From Bacteroidaceae bacterium (GTDB lineage Bacteria > Bacteroidota > Bacteroidia > Bacteroidales > Bacteroidaceae): a DNA stretch of 8,888 nt. Below the pieces are notes generated by a model that worked only from the letters and a program-made list of their open reading frames with translations, did no database searches and was not told where the DNA came from. The position numbers and the translations under genes were made by a program. Numbering within the stretch: position 1 is the first letter of the stretch; each line of letters opens with the position of its first letter. Of the stretch, positions 1 through 7,182 are shown piece by piece. The stretch is taken from assembly GCA_017466965.1 (NCBI GenBank), contig JAFTTD010000331.1:1-8888 (forward strand), given 5' to 3'.

Positions 1-2
1 AG

Positions 3-671
3 GTTAACTACAAGGAGGCTATCTCTAAGACTGTAAATCTCCGTGAGGTTTATAAGAAGCAGTCTGGTGGTCGGGGTAAGTTCGCAGACATCATCGTGAA
101 TGTAGGTCCAGTGGATGAAGACTTTGAAGGTACAGGCCTCCAGTTCGTTGATGAAGTGAAGGGTGGTAACGTTCCTAAGGAATTTATCCCTGCAGTGCAG
201 AAAGGCTTCGCTGAGTCAATGAAGAATGGTGTTCTTGGCGGATACCCAATGGACAGCTTGAAGGTTACGCTCGTTGATGGTAGCTTCCACCCAGTTGACT
301 CCGACCAGCTTTCATTCGAAATCGCAGCTCGTCAGGCATACAAGAATGCTTGTGCTCAGGCTAAGCCAGTGCTGATGGAGCCTATCATGAAACTTGAAGT
401 GGTGACTCCTGAAGAAAACATGGGTGATGTAATTGGTGACTTGAACAAGCGCCGTGGCCAGGTAGAAGGCATGGACAATGCTCGTTCTGGCGCACGTATC
501 GTTAAAGCAATGGTTCCGCTCGGCGAAATGTTCGGCTATGTTACAGCGCTCCGTACAATCACCTCTGGTCGCGCAACATCTTCTATGCAATACGATCATC
601 ATGCACCAGTTTCAAGTACAATTGCAAAGGTTGTGCTTCAGGAGTGCAATGGACGTGTAGATCTTGTATAA
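3..671 (+). CDS. fusA: Elongation factor G, C-terminal part (5' end outside window)
   Basis: The frame is open from the left edge (first full codon at base 3) and gives about 222 residues of EF-G, the cytoplasmic GTPase that drives tRNA-mRNA translocation. Only the end of the protein is here. The [10 protein letters not shown] segment near fragment residues 20-29 marks domain IV, followed by the [19 protein letters not shown] region of domain IV. The [22 protein letters not shown] stretch opens domain V, which ends in [10 protein letters not shown] and a short RVDLV tail. The GTPase domain, with its P-loop, lies upstream. A GTG at 96 could be misread as a start, but homology continues to its left, so the gene is simply cut by the window. 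It is followed by an 89-nt spacer and then rpsJ. No tuf gene intervenes, unlike in E. coli. The [12 protein letters not shown] form near the end resembles Bacteroidota EF-G as I recall it. Confidence 0.96.
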   Translation, partial: VNYKEAISKTVNLREVYKKQSGGRGKFADIIVNVGPVDEDFEGTGLQFVDEVKGGNVPKEFIPAVQKGFAESMKNGVLGGYPMDSLKVTLVDGSFHPVDSDQLSFEIAARQAYKNACAQAKPVLMEPIMKLEVVTPEENMGDVIGDLNKRRGQVEGMDNARSGARIVKAMVPLGEMFGYVTALRTITSGRATSSMQYDHHAPVSSTIAKVVLQECNGRVDLV

Positions 672-681
672 AATAATAAAG

Positions 682-729
682 TTTGAGGGTGCAGGCAAGC
701 AAACGACTCTTTGTCTGCATACCCTCAAA
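682..729 (+). promoter_or_regulatory. Stem-loop in the fusA-rpsJ spacer (possible attenuator, processing site or weak terminator)
   Basis: TTTGAGGGT (682-690) pairs perfectly with ACCCTCAAA (721-729). The stem continues as GCAG (691-694) with CTGC (715-718), leaving a two-base AT bulge. An inner CAAA (700-703) can pair with TTTG (710-713). Seventeen base pairs in such a short spacer is well above chance. The downstream side reads TTTGTATCAATAATT rather than a clean U tract, so it is not a textbook intrinsic terminator. It separates the str-type gene fusA from the S10 group and could set their relative expression by attenuation, RNA processing or 3'-end protection. The function is inference. 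Confidence 0.65.
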
Positions 730-760
730 TTTGTATCAATAATTATAATTTAATAAAAAA

Positions 761-1069
761 ATGAGTCAGCAAAAAATTCGTATCAAGCTTAAGTCTTACG
801 ACCACAATCTCGTTGACAAGTCAGCAGAGAAGATCGTGAAGGCTGTGAAAGCAACAGACGCTATTGTTAGTGGCCCAATTCCACTCCCAACTCACAAGCG
901 TATTTTTACAGTTAACCGTTCTACATTCGTGAACAAGAAGTCTCGCGAGCAGTTTGAACTCTGCACTTATAAGAGACTGATTGACATCTACAGCTCAACA
1001 ACAAAGACAGTAGATGCGCTCATGAAGCTTGAATTGCCAAGCGGCGTTGAGGTTGAGATTAAGGTTTGA
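761..1069 (+). CDS. rpsJ: 30S ribosomal protein uS10
   Basis: A protein of 102 residues, the normal family length. uS10 sits in the 30S head next to uS3 and uS14, and in other bacteria it also acts as NusE in transcription antitermination complexes. The start [15 protein letters not shown], the extended-loop segment [17 protein letters not shown] and the SREQFEL motif (about residues 61-67) are diagnostic. The ATG at 761 is preceded by an A-rich tract (TAATAAAAAA) and no Shine-Dalgarno sequence, as is usual in Bacteroidota. The gene ends in TGA, the only complete gene here that does not end in TAA. A 35-nt A/T-rich spacer follows before rplC. Confidence 0.97.
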   Translation: MSQQKIRIKLKSYDHNLVDKSAEKIVKAVKATDAIVSGPIPLPTHKRIFTVNRSTFVNKKSREQFELCTYKRLIDIYSSTTKTVDALMKLELPSGVEVEIKV

Positions 1070-1104
1070 TATTAGATTAGAGAACAATTAAAAGTTATAT
1101 TGAA

Positions 1105-1719
1105 ATGCCAGGATTAATTGGAAGAAAAATCGGAATGACATCCGTTTTCAGTGCTGATGGCAAGAATGTGCCATGCACTGTTATCGAAGTAGGTCCTTGT
1201 GTTGTAACTCAAGTAAAAACTGTCGAGAAAGATGGCTATGCTGCAGTGCAGGTGGGTTTCCAGGACAAGAAGGAAAAGCACACGACTAAGCAGATGATGG
1301 GTCACTTCAAGAAAGCAGGTACAACACCTAAGAGACACTTGGCCGAGTTCACTTATGACGAGGAACACAATCTCGGTGATGTAATCACTGTGGAACTTTT
1401 CAACGATGCTTCTTACGTTGATGTGACAGGTACATCTAAAGGTAAGGGATTCCAGGGCGTTGTTAAGCGTCATGGTTTCGGCGGTGTAGGTCAGGCTACT
1501 CACGGTCAAGATGACCGTCTGCGCAAGCCAGGTTCTATCGGCGCATGTGCAACTCCTTCTCGTGTGTTCAAGAACGTGCCAATGGCAGGTCAGATGGGCA
1601 ACGAGCAGGTGACAACACACAACCTTCAGGTAATTAAAGTGGTTCCAGAGCACAATCTTCTTCTTCTGAAGGGTAGTGTTCCAGGCTGCAAGGGTTCAAT
1701 CGTTATAATCAAGAAGTAA
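1105..1719 (+). CDS. rplC: 50S ribosomal protein uL3
   Basis: A protein of 204 residues. uL3 binds 23S rRNA early in 50S assembly and sends a long loop towards the peptidyl transferase centre. Landmarks are the start [15 protein letters not shown], the [19 protein letters not shown] segment (about 107-125), the [16 protein letters not shown] stretch (about 141-156) and AGQMG (161-165). Q163 corresponds to the glutamine methylated by PrmB in E. coli; whether it is modified here is unknown. The start is fixed by homology of the first residues. No Shine-Dalgarno sequence is present upstream, only A/T-rich sequence. The next gene, rplD, starts three bases after the stop, so translational coupling is likely. 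Confidence 0.97.
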   Translation: MPGLIGRKIGMTSVFSADGKNVPCTVIEVGPCVVTQVKTVEKDGYAAVQVGFQDKKEKHTTKQMMGHFKKAGTTPKRHLAEFTYDEEHNLGDVITVELFNDASYVDVTGTSKGKGFQGVVKRHGFGGVGQATHGQDDRLRKPGSIGACATPSRVFKNVPMAGQMGNEQVTTHNLQVIKVVPEHNLLLLKGSVPGCKGSIVIIKK

Positions 1720-1722
1720 GCA

Positions 1723-2352
1723 ATGGAAGTTTCTGTATTAAATATCAAAGGCGAGGACACTGGTAAAAAGGTGGTTCTGAACGATGCAATCTTTGGAATT
1801 GAACCTAATGACCATTGTATCTACCTCGCAGTGAATCAGTACCTCGCTGCTCAGCGTCAGGGAACTCACAAGTCAAAGGAAAGAAGCGAAATCACAGGCT
1901 CTACTCGTAAACTGATTCGTCAGAAGGGTGGCGGCGGTGCTCGTCGTGGTGATATCAAGTCTCCACTGCTTCGTGGTGGTGGCCGCGTATTTGGTCCACG
2001 CCCTCGTGACTATTGGTTCAAATTGAATAAGAAAGTTAAGAATCTTGCTCGTAAGAGCGCACTCTCATACAAGGCTCAGCAGAATGCTATCGTTGTCGTT
2101 GAAGACTTTGATTTTGAGGCTCCAAAGACAAAAGAAGGCGTTGCTTTGTTAAAAAATCTTAAAGTTGAGGGTAAGAAGACTCTTATCGTTTTGCCAAGTG
2201 TAGAAAAGAACGTAAATTTGTCAGTCCGTAATATTCAGCGTGTTGAAGTTATGACGGCTAGTGCACTCAATACTTATAAGGTAATGAATGCTAATGTGCT
2301 TGTTGTGACTGAAAATGCGCTTAAGTTGGTTGACGAAACTTTTAACAAGTAA
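1723..2352 (+). CDS. rplD: 50S ribosomal protein uL4
   Basis: A protein of 209 residues, the normal length. uL4 binds domain I of 23S rRNA, and its long internal loop lines the constriction of the nascent-peptide exit tunnel. The loop is clear here: [15 protein letters not shown] (about 63-77), then [14 protein letters not shown] (about 84-97). The fold's C-terminal part contains VVVEDFDF and TLIVLP-type strands. In E. coli uL4 also represses the S10 operon. No E. coli-like S10 leader can be recognised ahead of rpsJ, so that control cannot be assumed. The gene starts 3 nt after rplC, and its stop codon is part of the Shine-Dalgarno region of rplW. Confidence 0.97.
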   Translation: MEVSVLNIKGEDTGKKVVLNDAIFGIEPNDHCIYLAVNQYLAAQRQGTHKSKERSEITGSTRKLIRQKGGGGARRGDIKSPLLRGGGRVFGPRPRDYWFKLNKKVKNLARKSALSYKAQQNAIVVVEDFDFEAPKTKEGVALLKNLKVEGKKTLIVLPSVEKNVNLSVRNIQRVEVMTASALNTYKVMNANVLVVTENALKLVDETFNK

Positions 2353-2358
2353 GGAGGT
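2351..2358 (+). promoter_or_regulatory. Strong Shine-Dalgarno sequence for rplW
   Basis: AAGGAGGT overlaps the rplD stop codon and lies six bases before the rplW ATG at 2365. It is a near-complete complement of the canonical 16S 3' tail. This stands out because most genes in this window start after A/T-rich sequence with no such motif. Confidence 0.8.
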
Positions 2359-2364
2359 ACAATT

Positions 2365-2658
2365 ATGGCATTTATCGTAAAACCATTGGTTACAGAGAAG
2401 ATGACCGCAATTTCAGAGAAGCAGAACAATAAGTTCGGCTTCATCGTGCTTCCTCAGGCCAATAAGATTGAGATTAAAAAAGAAATAGAAGCTAAGTATA
2501 ACGTTAATGTGGTTTCGGTTAACACTATGAATTACGCTGGCAAGTGTAAGAGCCGCTATACAAAGGCTGGTGTTATAAAGGGTAGAACAAAGGCTTTCAA
2601 GAAGGCTATTGTAACTCTTAAGGAAGGCGAAACTATTGATTTCTATAGTAACATTTAA
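2365..2658 (+). CDS. rplW: 50S ribosomal protein uL23
   Basis: A protein of 97 residues, typical of the family. uL23 binds 23S rRNA at the mouth of the exit tunnel and is the docking site for trigger factor and SRP. Recognisable features are the N-terminal [12 protein letters not shown] segment, the central [24 protein letters not shown] strand-helix, and the basic loop around [27 protein letters not shown]. The ATG at 2365 is set by the family's N-terminus and by the AAGGAGGT six bases upstream. Twelve bases separate it from rplD and eight separate it from rplB, consistent with one transcript. Confidence 0.96.
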   Translation: MAFIVKPLVTEKMTAISEKQNNKFGFIVLPQANKIEIKKEIEAKYNVNVVSVNTMNYAGKCKSRYTKAGVIKGRTKAFKKAIVTLKEGETIDFYSNI

Positions 2659-2666
2659 TTCTTAAA

Positions 2667-3491
2667 ATGGGTATTCGTAAATTTAGACCAGTAACTCCTG
2701 GTCAGAGACACAAAGCTATTGGTACTTTTGATGATGTTACTACATCGGTACCAGAGAAAACTCTTGTTTTCGGTAAGCGCAGCACAGGCGGCCGTGATAA
2801 CTCAGGTCGCATATCTGTTCGCTACAGAGGTGGCGGTCATAAGCGTTTGATTCGTATTGTCGATTTCAAGAGAGAAAAAGACGGAATTCCAGCAGTTGTG
2901 AAAACTATTGAGTACGATCCAAACCGCTCAGCGCGCATCGCTCTCGTTTTCTATGCTGATGGAGAAAAACGTTACATCGTTGCTCCTAACGGATTGCAGG
3001 TTGGCGCAACCATTATGTCAGGTCCAGAGGCGACTCCAGATCTTGGTAACACTCTTCCACTTGAGAACATTCCAGTCGGTACTGTCATTCACAATATCGA
3101 GCTGCGTCCAGGTCAGGGTGCAAAGATGGTTCGTTCAGCAGGTAATTTTGCTCAGTTGACTTCACGCGAGGGTCGCTATTGTGTGATAAAGCTCCCTTCT
3201 GGTGAAATTCGTAAAGTACTTTCAGTATGCCGTGCAACAATTGGTAGTGTAAGCAACTCCGACCATGCACTGGAATCTTCTGGTAAGGCAGGACGTAGCC
3301 GTTGGCTTGGTCGCCGTCCACATAACAGAGGTGTGGTAATGAACCCAATCGATCATCCAATGGGTGGTGGTGAAGGACGTCACACTGGTGGACACCCACG
3401 TTCACGCAACGGACTCTATGCTAAGGGTCTCAAGACTCGCGCGCCAAAGAAGCAGTCAAATAAGTACATTATTGAAAGACGTAACAAGTAA
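2667..3491 (+). CDS. rplB: 50S ribosomal protein uL2
   Basis: A protein of 274 residues, the expected length. uL2 is a primary 23S rRNA binder needed for subunit association and for shaping the peptidyl transferase region. It shows the N-terminal extension ([16 protein letters not shown]), the [23 protein letters not shown]-binding stretch (about 41-60), the SH3-like middle with [15 protein letters not shown] (about 145-159), and the basic C-terminus [19 protein letters not shown]. The conserved C-terminal loop reads DHPMGGGEG (229-237). Met232 occupies the position that is His in E. coli DHPHGGGEG. From memory this Met form is usual in Bacteroidota, so I read it as lineage-typical rather than a defect. 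Confidence 0.97.
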   Translation: MGIRKFRPVTPGQRHKAIGTFDDVTTSVPEKTLVFGKRSTGGRDNSGRISVRYRGGGHKRLIRIVDFKREKDGIPAVVKTIEYDPNRSARIALVFYADGEKRYIVAPNGLQVGATIMSGPEATPDLGNTLPLENIPVGTVIHNIELRPGQGAKMVRSAGNFAQLTSREGRYCVIKLPSGEIRKVLSVCRATIGSVSNSDHALESSGKAGRSRWLGRRPHNRGVVMNPIDHPMGGGEGRHTGGHPRSRNGLYAKGLKTRAPKKQSNKYIIERRNK

Positions 3492-3506
3492 TAAAGTTAA
3501 CTGAAT

Positions 3507-3776
3507 ATGAGTCGTTCATTAAAAAAAGGTCCATACATAAATGTGAAGCTCGAAAAGAAAGTTCTCGCTATGAACGAGAGCGGAAAGAAGAGCGTTATCA
3601 AGTCATGGGCGCGCGCTTCAATGATATCTCCTGATTTTGTGGGACATACTATTGCAGTGCATAATGGTAATAAATTTATCCCTGTTTATATTACTGAAAA
3701 TATGGTAGGACACAAGCTCGGTGAGTTTGCTCTTACTCGTACTTTCCGCGGTCACGCAGGTAATAAGAAAAAGTAA
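3507..3776 (+). CDS. rpsS: 30S ribosomal protein uS19
   Basis: A protein of 89 residues. uS19 sits in the 30S head, pairs with uS13 and contacts the A-site finger and the 50S subunit. The start [11 protein letters not shown], the centre [23 protein letters not shown] and the end [16 protein letters not shown] are all family signatures. The Ser-rich N-terminus fixes the start at 3507. A 15-nt A-rich gap follows rplB and there is no Shine-Dalgarno motif. A 42-nt gap leads to rplV. Confidence 0.96.
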   Translation: MSRSLKKGPYINVKLEKKVLAMNESGKKSVIKSWARASMISPDFVGHTIAVHNGNKFIPVYITENMVGHKLGEFALTRTFRGHAGNKKK

Positions 3777-3818
3777 TTATAGAACAGGCTTCAACCAAGT
3801 AAAAAAGACTATTATATA

Positions 3819-4223
3819 ATGGGAGCAAGAAAAAGATTAATGGCCGAGAAGATTAAAGAGGCCAAAAAGACTGTCTACTTCGCCAGCATTCGCGATGTTC
3901 CTTCCTCACCACGCAAGATGCGTTATGTGGCAGATCTTGTTCGCGGAATGGAGGTGAGCAAAGCTCTTGCAACACTCAAGTTTAATAGCAAGAGTGCAGC
4001 AAAGGACATCGAAAAGGTGCTTCGTTCTGCTATTGCAAATTGGGAACAGAAGAATGATCGCAAGGCTGAAAACGGAGAACTCTATATCTCAAAGATTTTT
4101 GTTGACGAAGGCGCTACTCTCAAGCGTATGAGACCAGCACCTCAGGGACGTGGTTATAGAATTCGCAAGCGTTCAAACCACATCACAATATTCGTGGACG
4201 CTAAAACTAATGAAGAAAAGTAA
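3819..4223 (+). CDS. rplV: 50S ribosomal protein uL22
   Basis: A protein of 134 residues. uL22 contacts all 23S rRNA domains, and its beta-hairpin lines the exit tunnel opposite uL4. The globular part is marked by [19 protein letters not shown] (about 26-44), and the hairpin by [31 protein letters not shown] (about 92-122). The N-terminal [17 protein letters not shown] extension is a Bacteroidota trait, making the protein longer than the roughly 110 residues of E. coli and supporting the ATG at 3819. The upstream sequence AAAAAAGACTATTATATA is A/T-rich without a Shine-Dalgarno motif. Only two bases separate the stop from rpsC. Confidence 0.96.
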   Translation: MGARKRLMAEKIKEAKKTVYFASIRDVPSSPRKMRYVADLVRGMEVSKALATLKFNSKSAAKDIEKVLRSAIANWEQKNDRKAENGELYISKIFVDEGATLKRMRPAPQGRGYRIRKRSNHITIFVDAKTNEEK

Positions 4224-4225
4224 TT

Positions 4226-4957
4226 ATGGGACAAAAATGTAATCCAATAAGCAACCGCCTCGGTATTGTAAGAGGTTGGGATTCTAACTGGTTCGGCGGA
4301 AATGATTTTGGTGATAACCTCCTTGAGGACAGCAAAATCCGCAAGTACCTTAATGCGCGTCTTGCGAAGGCAAGCGTTTCTAAGATTGTTATTGAACGTA
4401 CACTTAAACTCGTTACTATTACGATTTGTACAGCTCGTCCTGGTTTCATCATCGGTAAAGGCGGTGAGCAGGTTGAGGCTCTTAAAAAGGAGCTGAAGAA
4501 GGTAACAGATAAGGATGTTCAGATTAACATCTATGAGATTAAGCGTCCAGAACTTGATGCTGTGATTGTTGCAAACAATATCGCACGCCAGATTGAAGGC
4601 AAGATTGCCTATCGTCGAGCTATCAAAACAGCTATCGCTAATACGATGCGCTCTGGTGCGGAAGGAATAAAGATTCAGATTTCAGGTCGTCTCAATGGCG
4701 CAGAAATGAGCCGTTCAGAGATGTACAAAGAAGGACGTACTCCTCTGCACACTCTCCGTGCTGATATCGATTATTGTCTTGCAGAAGCTCTTACAAAGGT
4801 AGGTCTCCTTGGTATCAAGGTTTGGATTTGCCGTGGAGAGAAATTTGGCAAGCAAGACCTCACTCCAAACTTCTCTCAGCAGAAAGAGACTGGACGAGGT
4901 GGCAACAACGGTGGTGGACGTCGTTTCAGAAACAGAAAGTCTAATAACCGCAATTAA
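4226..4957 (+). CDS. rpsC: 30S ribosomal protein uS3
   Basis: A protein of 243 residues. uS3 lies at the mRNA entry channel in the 30S head and contributes to mRNA unwinding. The KH type-2 domain carries the loop IIGKGG (75-80). Basic residues around YRRAIKTAI (about 129-137) match the E. coli positions linked to helicase activity. The C-terminal domain includes [24 protein letters not shown] and [14 protein letters not shown] low-complexity Gly/Arg/Asn tail (from about residue 223) ends the protein, a common feature of the phylum. The N-terminus reads MGQKCNPIS; residue 5 is usually Val, and here it is Cys. A 67-nt spacer with a stem-loop follows. Confidence 0.97.
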   Translation: MGQKCNPISNRLGIVRGWDSNWFGGNDFGDNLLEDSKIRKYLNARLAKASVSKIVIERTLKLVTITICTARPGFIIGKGGEQVEALKKELKKVTDKDVQINIYEIKRPELDAVIVANNIARQIEGKIAYRRAIKTAIANTMRSGAEGIKIQISGRLNGAEMSRSEMYKEGRTPLHTLRADIDYCLAEALTKVGLLGIKVWICRGEKFGKQDLTPNFSQQKETGRGGNNGGGRRFRNRKSNNRN

Positions 4958-4965
4958 TTAATCTC

Positions 4966-5006
4966 GTTGTATGATGATGTTCAGTGTTGAACTCCTCTGA
5001 TACAAC
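4966..5006 (+). promoter_or_regulatory. Nested stem-loop in the rpsC-rplP spacer
   Basis: GTTGTAT (4966-4972) pairs perfectly with ATACAAC (5000-5006). Inside it, GTTCA (4979-4983) pairs with TGAAC (4988-4992) around a GTGT tetraloop. The two stems are separated by internal loops of 6 and 7 bases. There is no downstream U run, so termination is unlikely. It lies 18 bases ahead of the rplP start and could tune rplP initiation, bind a ribosomal protein, or mark an RNA processing site. The pairing is seen in the sequence; its role is inferred. Confidence 0.55.
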
Positions 5007-5024
5007 TTATAGAAGATTTTAACT

Positions 5025-5456
5025 ATGTTACAGCCAAAAAGACAAAAATATAGAAGACCGCAAAAAGGTCGCGGTCGTTGGAAAGGGGTTTCTCATAGAG
5101 GAACAGAGCTTGCCTTTGGCAGTTTTGGTATAAAGGCTCTTGAGACTAAATGGATTTCTGCTCGACAAATAGAGGCTGCCCGTGTTGCTATCACACGTTA
5201 TATGCAGCGTCAGGGTCAAGTTTGGATTCGTATATTCCCTGATAAGCCAATCACAAAGAAACCAGCTGACGTCCGAATGGGTAAGGGTAAGGGTGATCCA
5301 TACCAGTATGTGTTCCCTGCAAAACCAGGCCGCATTCTTTTCGAGATTGAAGGTGTTTCTTATGACATCGCTAAGGAGGCTCTCCGACTCGGTGCTCAGA
5401 AACTTCCTACTACAACGAAGTTTATTGTACGTCGTGATTACGATAAAAACGCTTAA
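5025..5456 (+). CDS. rplP: 50S ribosomal protein uL16
   Basis: A protein of 143 residues, the normal length. uL16 joins late in 50S assembly and helps position tRNA in the A and P sites near the central protuberance. Family marks are [16 protein letters not shown] at the start, the [15 protein letters not shown] stretch (about 27-40), [28 protein letters not shown] (about 69-96) and [13 protein letters not shown] (about 100-112). The MLQPKR start fixes the ATG at 5025, which follows AGAAGATTTTAACT, with no strong Shine-Dalgarno sequence. The stop is two bases from the rpmC start. Confidence 0.97.
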   Translation: MLQPKRQKYRRPQKGRGRWKGVSHRGTELAFGSFGIKALETKWISARQIEAARVAITRYMQRQGQVWIRIFPDKPITKKPADVRMGKGKGDPYQYVFPAKPGRILFEIEGVSYDIAKEALRLGAQKLPTTTKFIVRRDYDKNA

Positions 5457-5458
5457 TT

Positions 5459-5647
5459 ATGAAAATTTCAGAAATTAGAGAACTTACTACAGAAGAACTC
5501 GCTGAGCGCATCGAAGTGGAAGTGGCTAACTTGAATAACATGAAATTCAATCATAGTGTTTCTCCACTTGCAGACAATTCTCAGATTAAGAAGTTGCGTC
5601 ATGACATTGCACGTATGAAAGGCGAACTTACTCAGCGTAATAAATAA
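5459..5647 (+). CDS. rpmC: 50S ribosomal protein uL29
   Basis: A protein of 62 residues forming two helices, normal for this small protein that sits beside uL23 at the exit tunnel. The [30 protein letters not shown] first helix and the [18 protein letters not shown] second helix match the family. The start at 5459 lies two bases after the rplP stop within TAATTATG, so coupled translation is likely. It is shown as a gene rather than a chance frame by its position between rplP and rpsQ and by its residues. Confidence 0.95.
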   Translation: MKISEIRELTTEELAERIEVEVANLNNMKFNHSVSPLADNSQIKKLRHDIARMKGELTQRNK

Positions 5648-5657
5648 AGTATTGAGA

Positions 5658-5915
5658 ATGGAAGCTAGAAATTTAAGAAAACAAAGACAGGGTGTTGTTA
5701 CTAGCGACAAGATGGATAAAACAATTGTCGTAGCAGCAAAGTTCAAAGAGAAGCACCCTATATATGGTAAGTTTGTTCAAAAGACAAAGAAATACCATGC
5801 TCATGACGAACAAAATGATGCTCATATCGGTGACACCGTTCTTATCATGGAAACTCGTCCTTTGAGTAAAACAAAGAGATGGAGATTAGTACAAATCGTT
5901 GAAAGAGCTAAGTAA
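5658..5915 (+). CDS. rpsQ: 30S ribosomal protein uS17
   Basis: A protein of 85 residues with an OB fold that binds 16S rRNA early in assembly. [25 protein letters not shown], then [23 protein letters not shown] and MEMRPLS-like [22 protein letters not shown], are clear family signatures. An in-frame TTG at 5652 would add two residues (Met-Arg). The ATG at 5658 is preferred because related proteins begin ME(T/A)RNLRK. Ten bases separate it from rpmC, and two bases lie between its stop and rplN. Confidence 0.95.
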   Translation: MEARNLRKQRQGVVTSDKMDKTIVVAAKFKEKHPIYGKFVQKTKKYHAHDEQNDAHIGDTVLIMETRPLSKTKRWRLVQIVERAK

Positions 5916-5917
5916 AT

Positions 5918-6283
5918 ATGATACAAGTAGAATCAAGATTACAGGTCGCTGATAACAGCGGAGCTCGCGAGGTGCTTTGTATCCGTGTTTTGGGCGGAAC
6001 AAGACGTCGTTATGCTAGCGTAGGAGACGGTATCGTTGTAGCAGTAAAGAGCGCTATTCCTACAAGTGAAGTAAAGAAGGGTTCTGTATCAAAGGCTCTG
6101 ATTGTTCGTACTAAAAAAGAAATACGTCGCGCTGACGGTTCATACATCCGTTTCGATGATAATGCATGCGTTCTTCTGAACAATGCTGGCGAAATGAGAG
6201 GTAGCCGTATCTTTGGCCCAGTAGCTCGCGAACTCCGTGCTGCAAACATGAAGGTAGTTTCTTTGGCTACTGAAGTACTTTAA
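5918..6283 (+). CDS. rplN: 50S ribosomal protein uL14
   Basis: A protein of 121 residues, the usual length. uL14 lies at the 30S-50S interface, forms intersubunit bridges and is the binding site for the silencing factor RsfS. The start [19 protein letters not shown], the [13 protein letters not shown] strand (about 37-49), and RSRIFGPV-type [13 protein letters not shown] near the end identify it. It is the first spc-type gene, yet follows rpsQ after just two bases. No promoter is evident here, so S10 and spc genes are probably cotranscribed. Confidence 0.97.
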   Translation: MIQVESRLQVADNSGAREVLCIRVLGGTRRRYASVGDGIVVAVKSAIPTSEVKKGSVSKALIVRTKKEIRRADGSYIRFDDNACVLLNNAGEMRGSRIFGPVARELRAANMKVVSLATEVL

Positions 6284-6304
6284 TCCTTAAAAGTAAATAC
6301 AGCA

Positions 6305-6622
6305 ATGAGTAAATTACATATTAAGAAAGGCGACATGGTTTACGTGAACGCTGGCGATGAAAAGGGTAAGACTGGTAAGGTTACCAAGGTTCTCGTTGAG
6401 AAAAAGCGTGCCATTGTCGAGGGTGTAAACATGGTAAAGAAGAGCACTAAGCCAAGTGCAGCGCACCCACAGGGAGGTATTATAGAGCAGGAGGCTCCAA
6501 TCCATATCTCAAACCTTAATATTGTTGACCCAAAGACAGGCAAGCCTACTCGTATCGGTCGCAAGATGGGTGAGAATGGTAAATTAGTTCGTTACGCTAA
6601 AAAATCAGGGGAGGTATTGTAA
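6305..6622 (+). CDS. rplX: 50S ribosomal protein uL24
   Basis: A protein of 105 residues. uL24 is an assembly initiator that binds the 5' domain of 23S rRNA near the tunnel exit. Its N-terminal KOW motif reads [25 protein letters not shown] (about 6-30). It continues with [32 protein letters not shown] and the TRIGRK segment. The start follows an A-rich 21-nt gap. Its stop codon TAA (6620-6622) shares its last A with the rplE ATG, and its final codons encode the Shine-Dalgarno sequence of rplE, so the two are translationally linked. Confidence 0.96.
   Translation: MSKLHIKKGDMVYVNAGDEKGKTGKVTKVLVEKKRAIVEGVNMVKKSTKPSAAHPQGGIIEQEAPIHISNLNIVDPKTGKPTRIGRKMGENGKLVRYAKKSGEVL
6608..6614 (+). promoter_or_regulatory. 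Strong Shine-Dalgarno sequence for rplE
   Basis: GGGGAGG lies inside the last codons of rplX, seven bases before the rplE ATG at 6622. Together with the TAATG stop-start overlap it supports reinitiation or efficient direct initiation at rplE. It is one of the few canonical ribosome binding sites in the window. Confidence 0.75.
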
Positions 6623-7176
6623 TGAGTACTACTGCACAACTTAAGAACGTGTATGCTGAGCAGATAGCTCCAGCACTTATGAAGCAGTTCAACTACTCTT
6701 CGCCAATGCAGATTCCTGTATTGAAGAAGATTGTGGTAAACCAGGGTCTTGGTATGGCAACTGCAGACAAGAAGGTCATAGAAGTTGCAATGAACGAAAT
6801 AGCCCAGATTACTGGTCAGAAGCCTGTTGCAACAAAGTCAAAGAAGGATATCTCAAATTTCCGTCTTCGTAAACAGATGCCAATCGGTGTTATGGTTACC
6901 CTTCGTCGTGAGCGTATGTATGAGTTCTTAGAGAAACTGATTCGTGTGTCTCTTCCTCGTATCCGCGACTTCAAGGGAATAGAATCCAAATTCGATGGCC
7001 GTGGAAACTACACACTTGGTATCACAGAGCAGATTATCTTCCCTGAGATAAACATTGACCAGATTGATAAGATCACAGGTATGAATATTACTTTCGTGAC
7101 TTCTGCACAGACTGACGAAGAGGGTTATGCACTCCTCAAGGCTTTCGGTCTCCCATTTAAAGACGCTAAAAAGTAA
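6622..7176 (+). CDS. rplE: 50S ribosomal protein uL5
   Basis: A protein of 184 residues, as expected. uL5 binds 5S rRNA with uL18 in the central protuberance and contacts the P-site tRNA. It shows [14 protein letters not shown] (about 33-46), [44 protein letters not shown] (about 63-106), [28 protein letters not shown] (about 116-143) and a final GLPF. The start is fixed by the overlap with the rplX stop and by GGGGAGG. Six bases separate its stop from rpsN. Confidence 0.97.
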   Translation: MSTTAQLKNVYAEQIAPALMKQFNYSSPMQIPVLKKIVVNQGLGMATADKKVIEVAMNEIAQITGQKPVATKSKKDISNFRLRKQMPIGVMVTLRRERMYEFLEKLIRVSLPRIRDFKGIESKFDGRGNYTLGITEQIIFPEINIDQIDKITGMNITFVTSAQTDEEGYALLKAFGLPFKDAKK

Positions 7177-7182
7177 GATAAA

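Noticed and set aside
730..760. Possible Bacteroidota promoter (TTTG at 730-733, TAATTTA near 746-752) before rpsJ
   Set aside because: The spacing and the -7 element match poorly, the TTTG touches the base of the hairpin, and the implied transcript would start almost at the rpsJ ATG.
1114..1653. 179-codon open frame on the minus strand opposite rplC
   Set aside because: It lies fully inside a clear uL3 gene, has Cys/His/Leu-rich composition typical of antisense shadows, and resembles no family I know. The same holds for the other minus-strand frames opposite ribosomal genes.
5652..5657. TTG at 5652 as the start of rpsQ
   Set aside because: An ATG in the same frame six bases later gives the family's usual N-terminus MEARNLRK. 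The extra two residues have no support.
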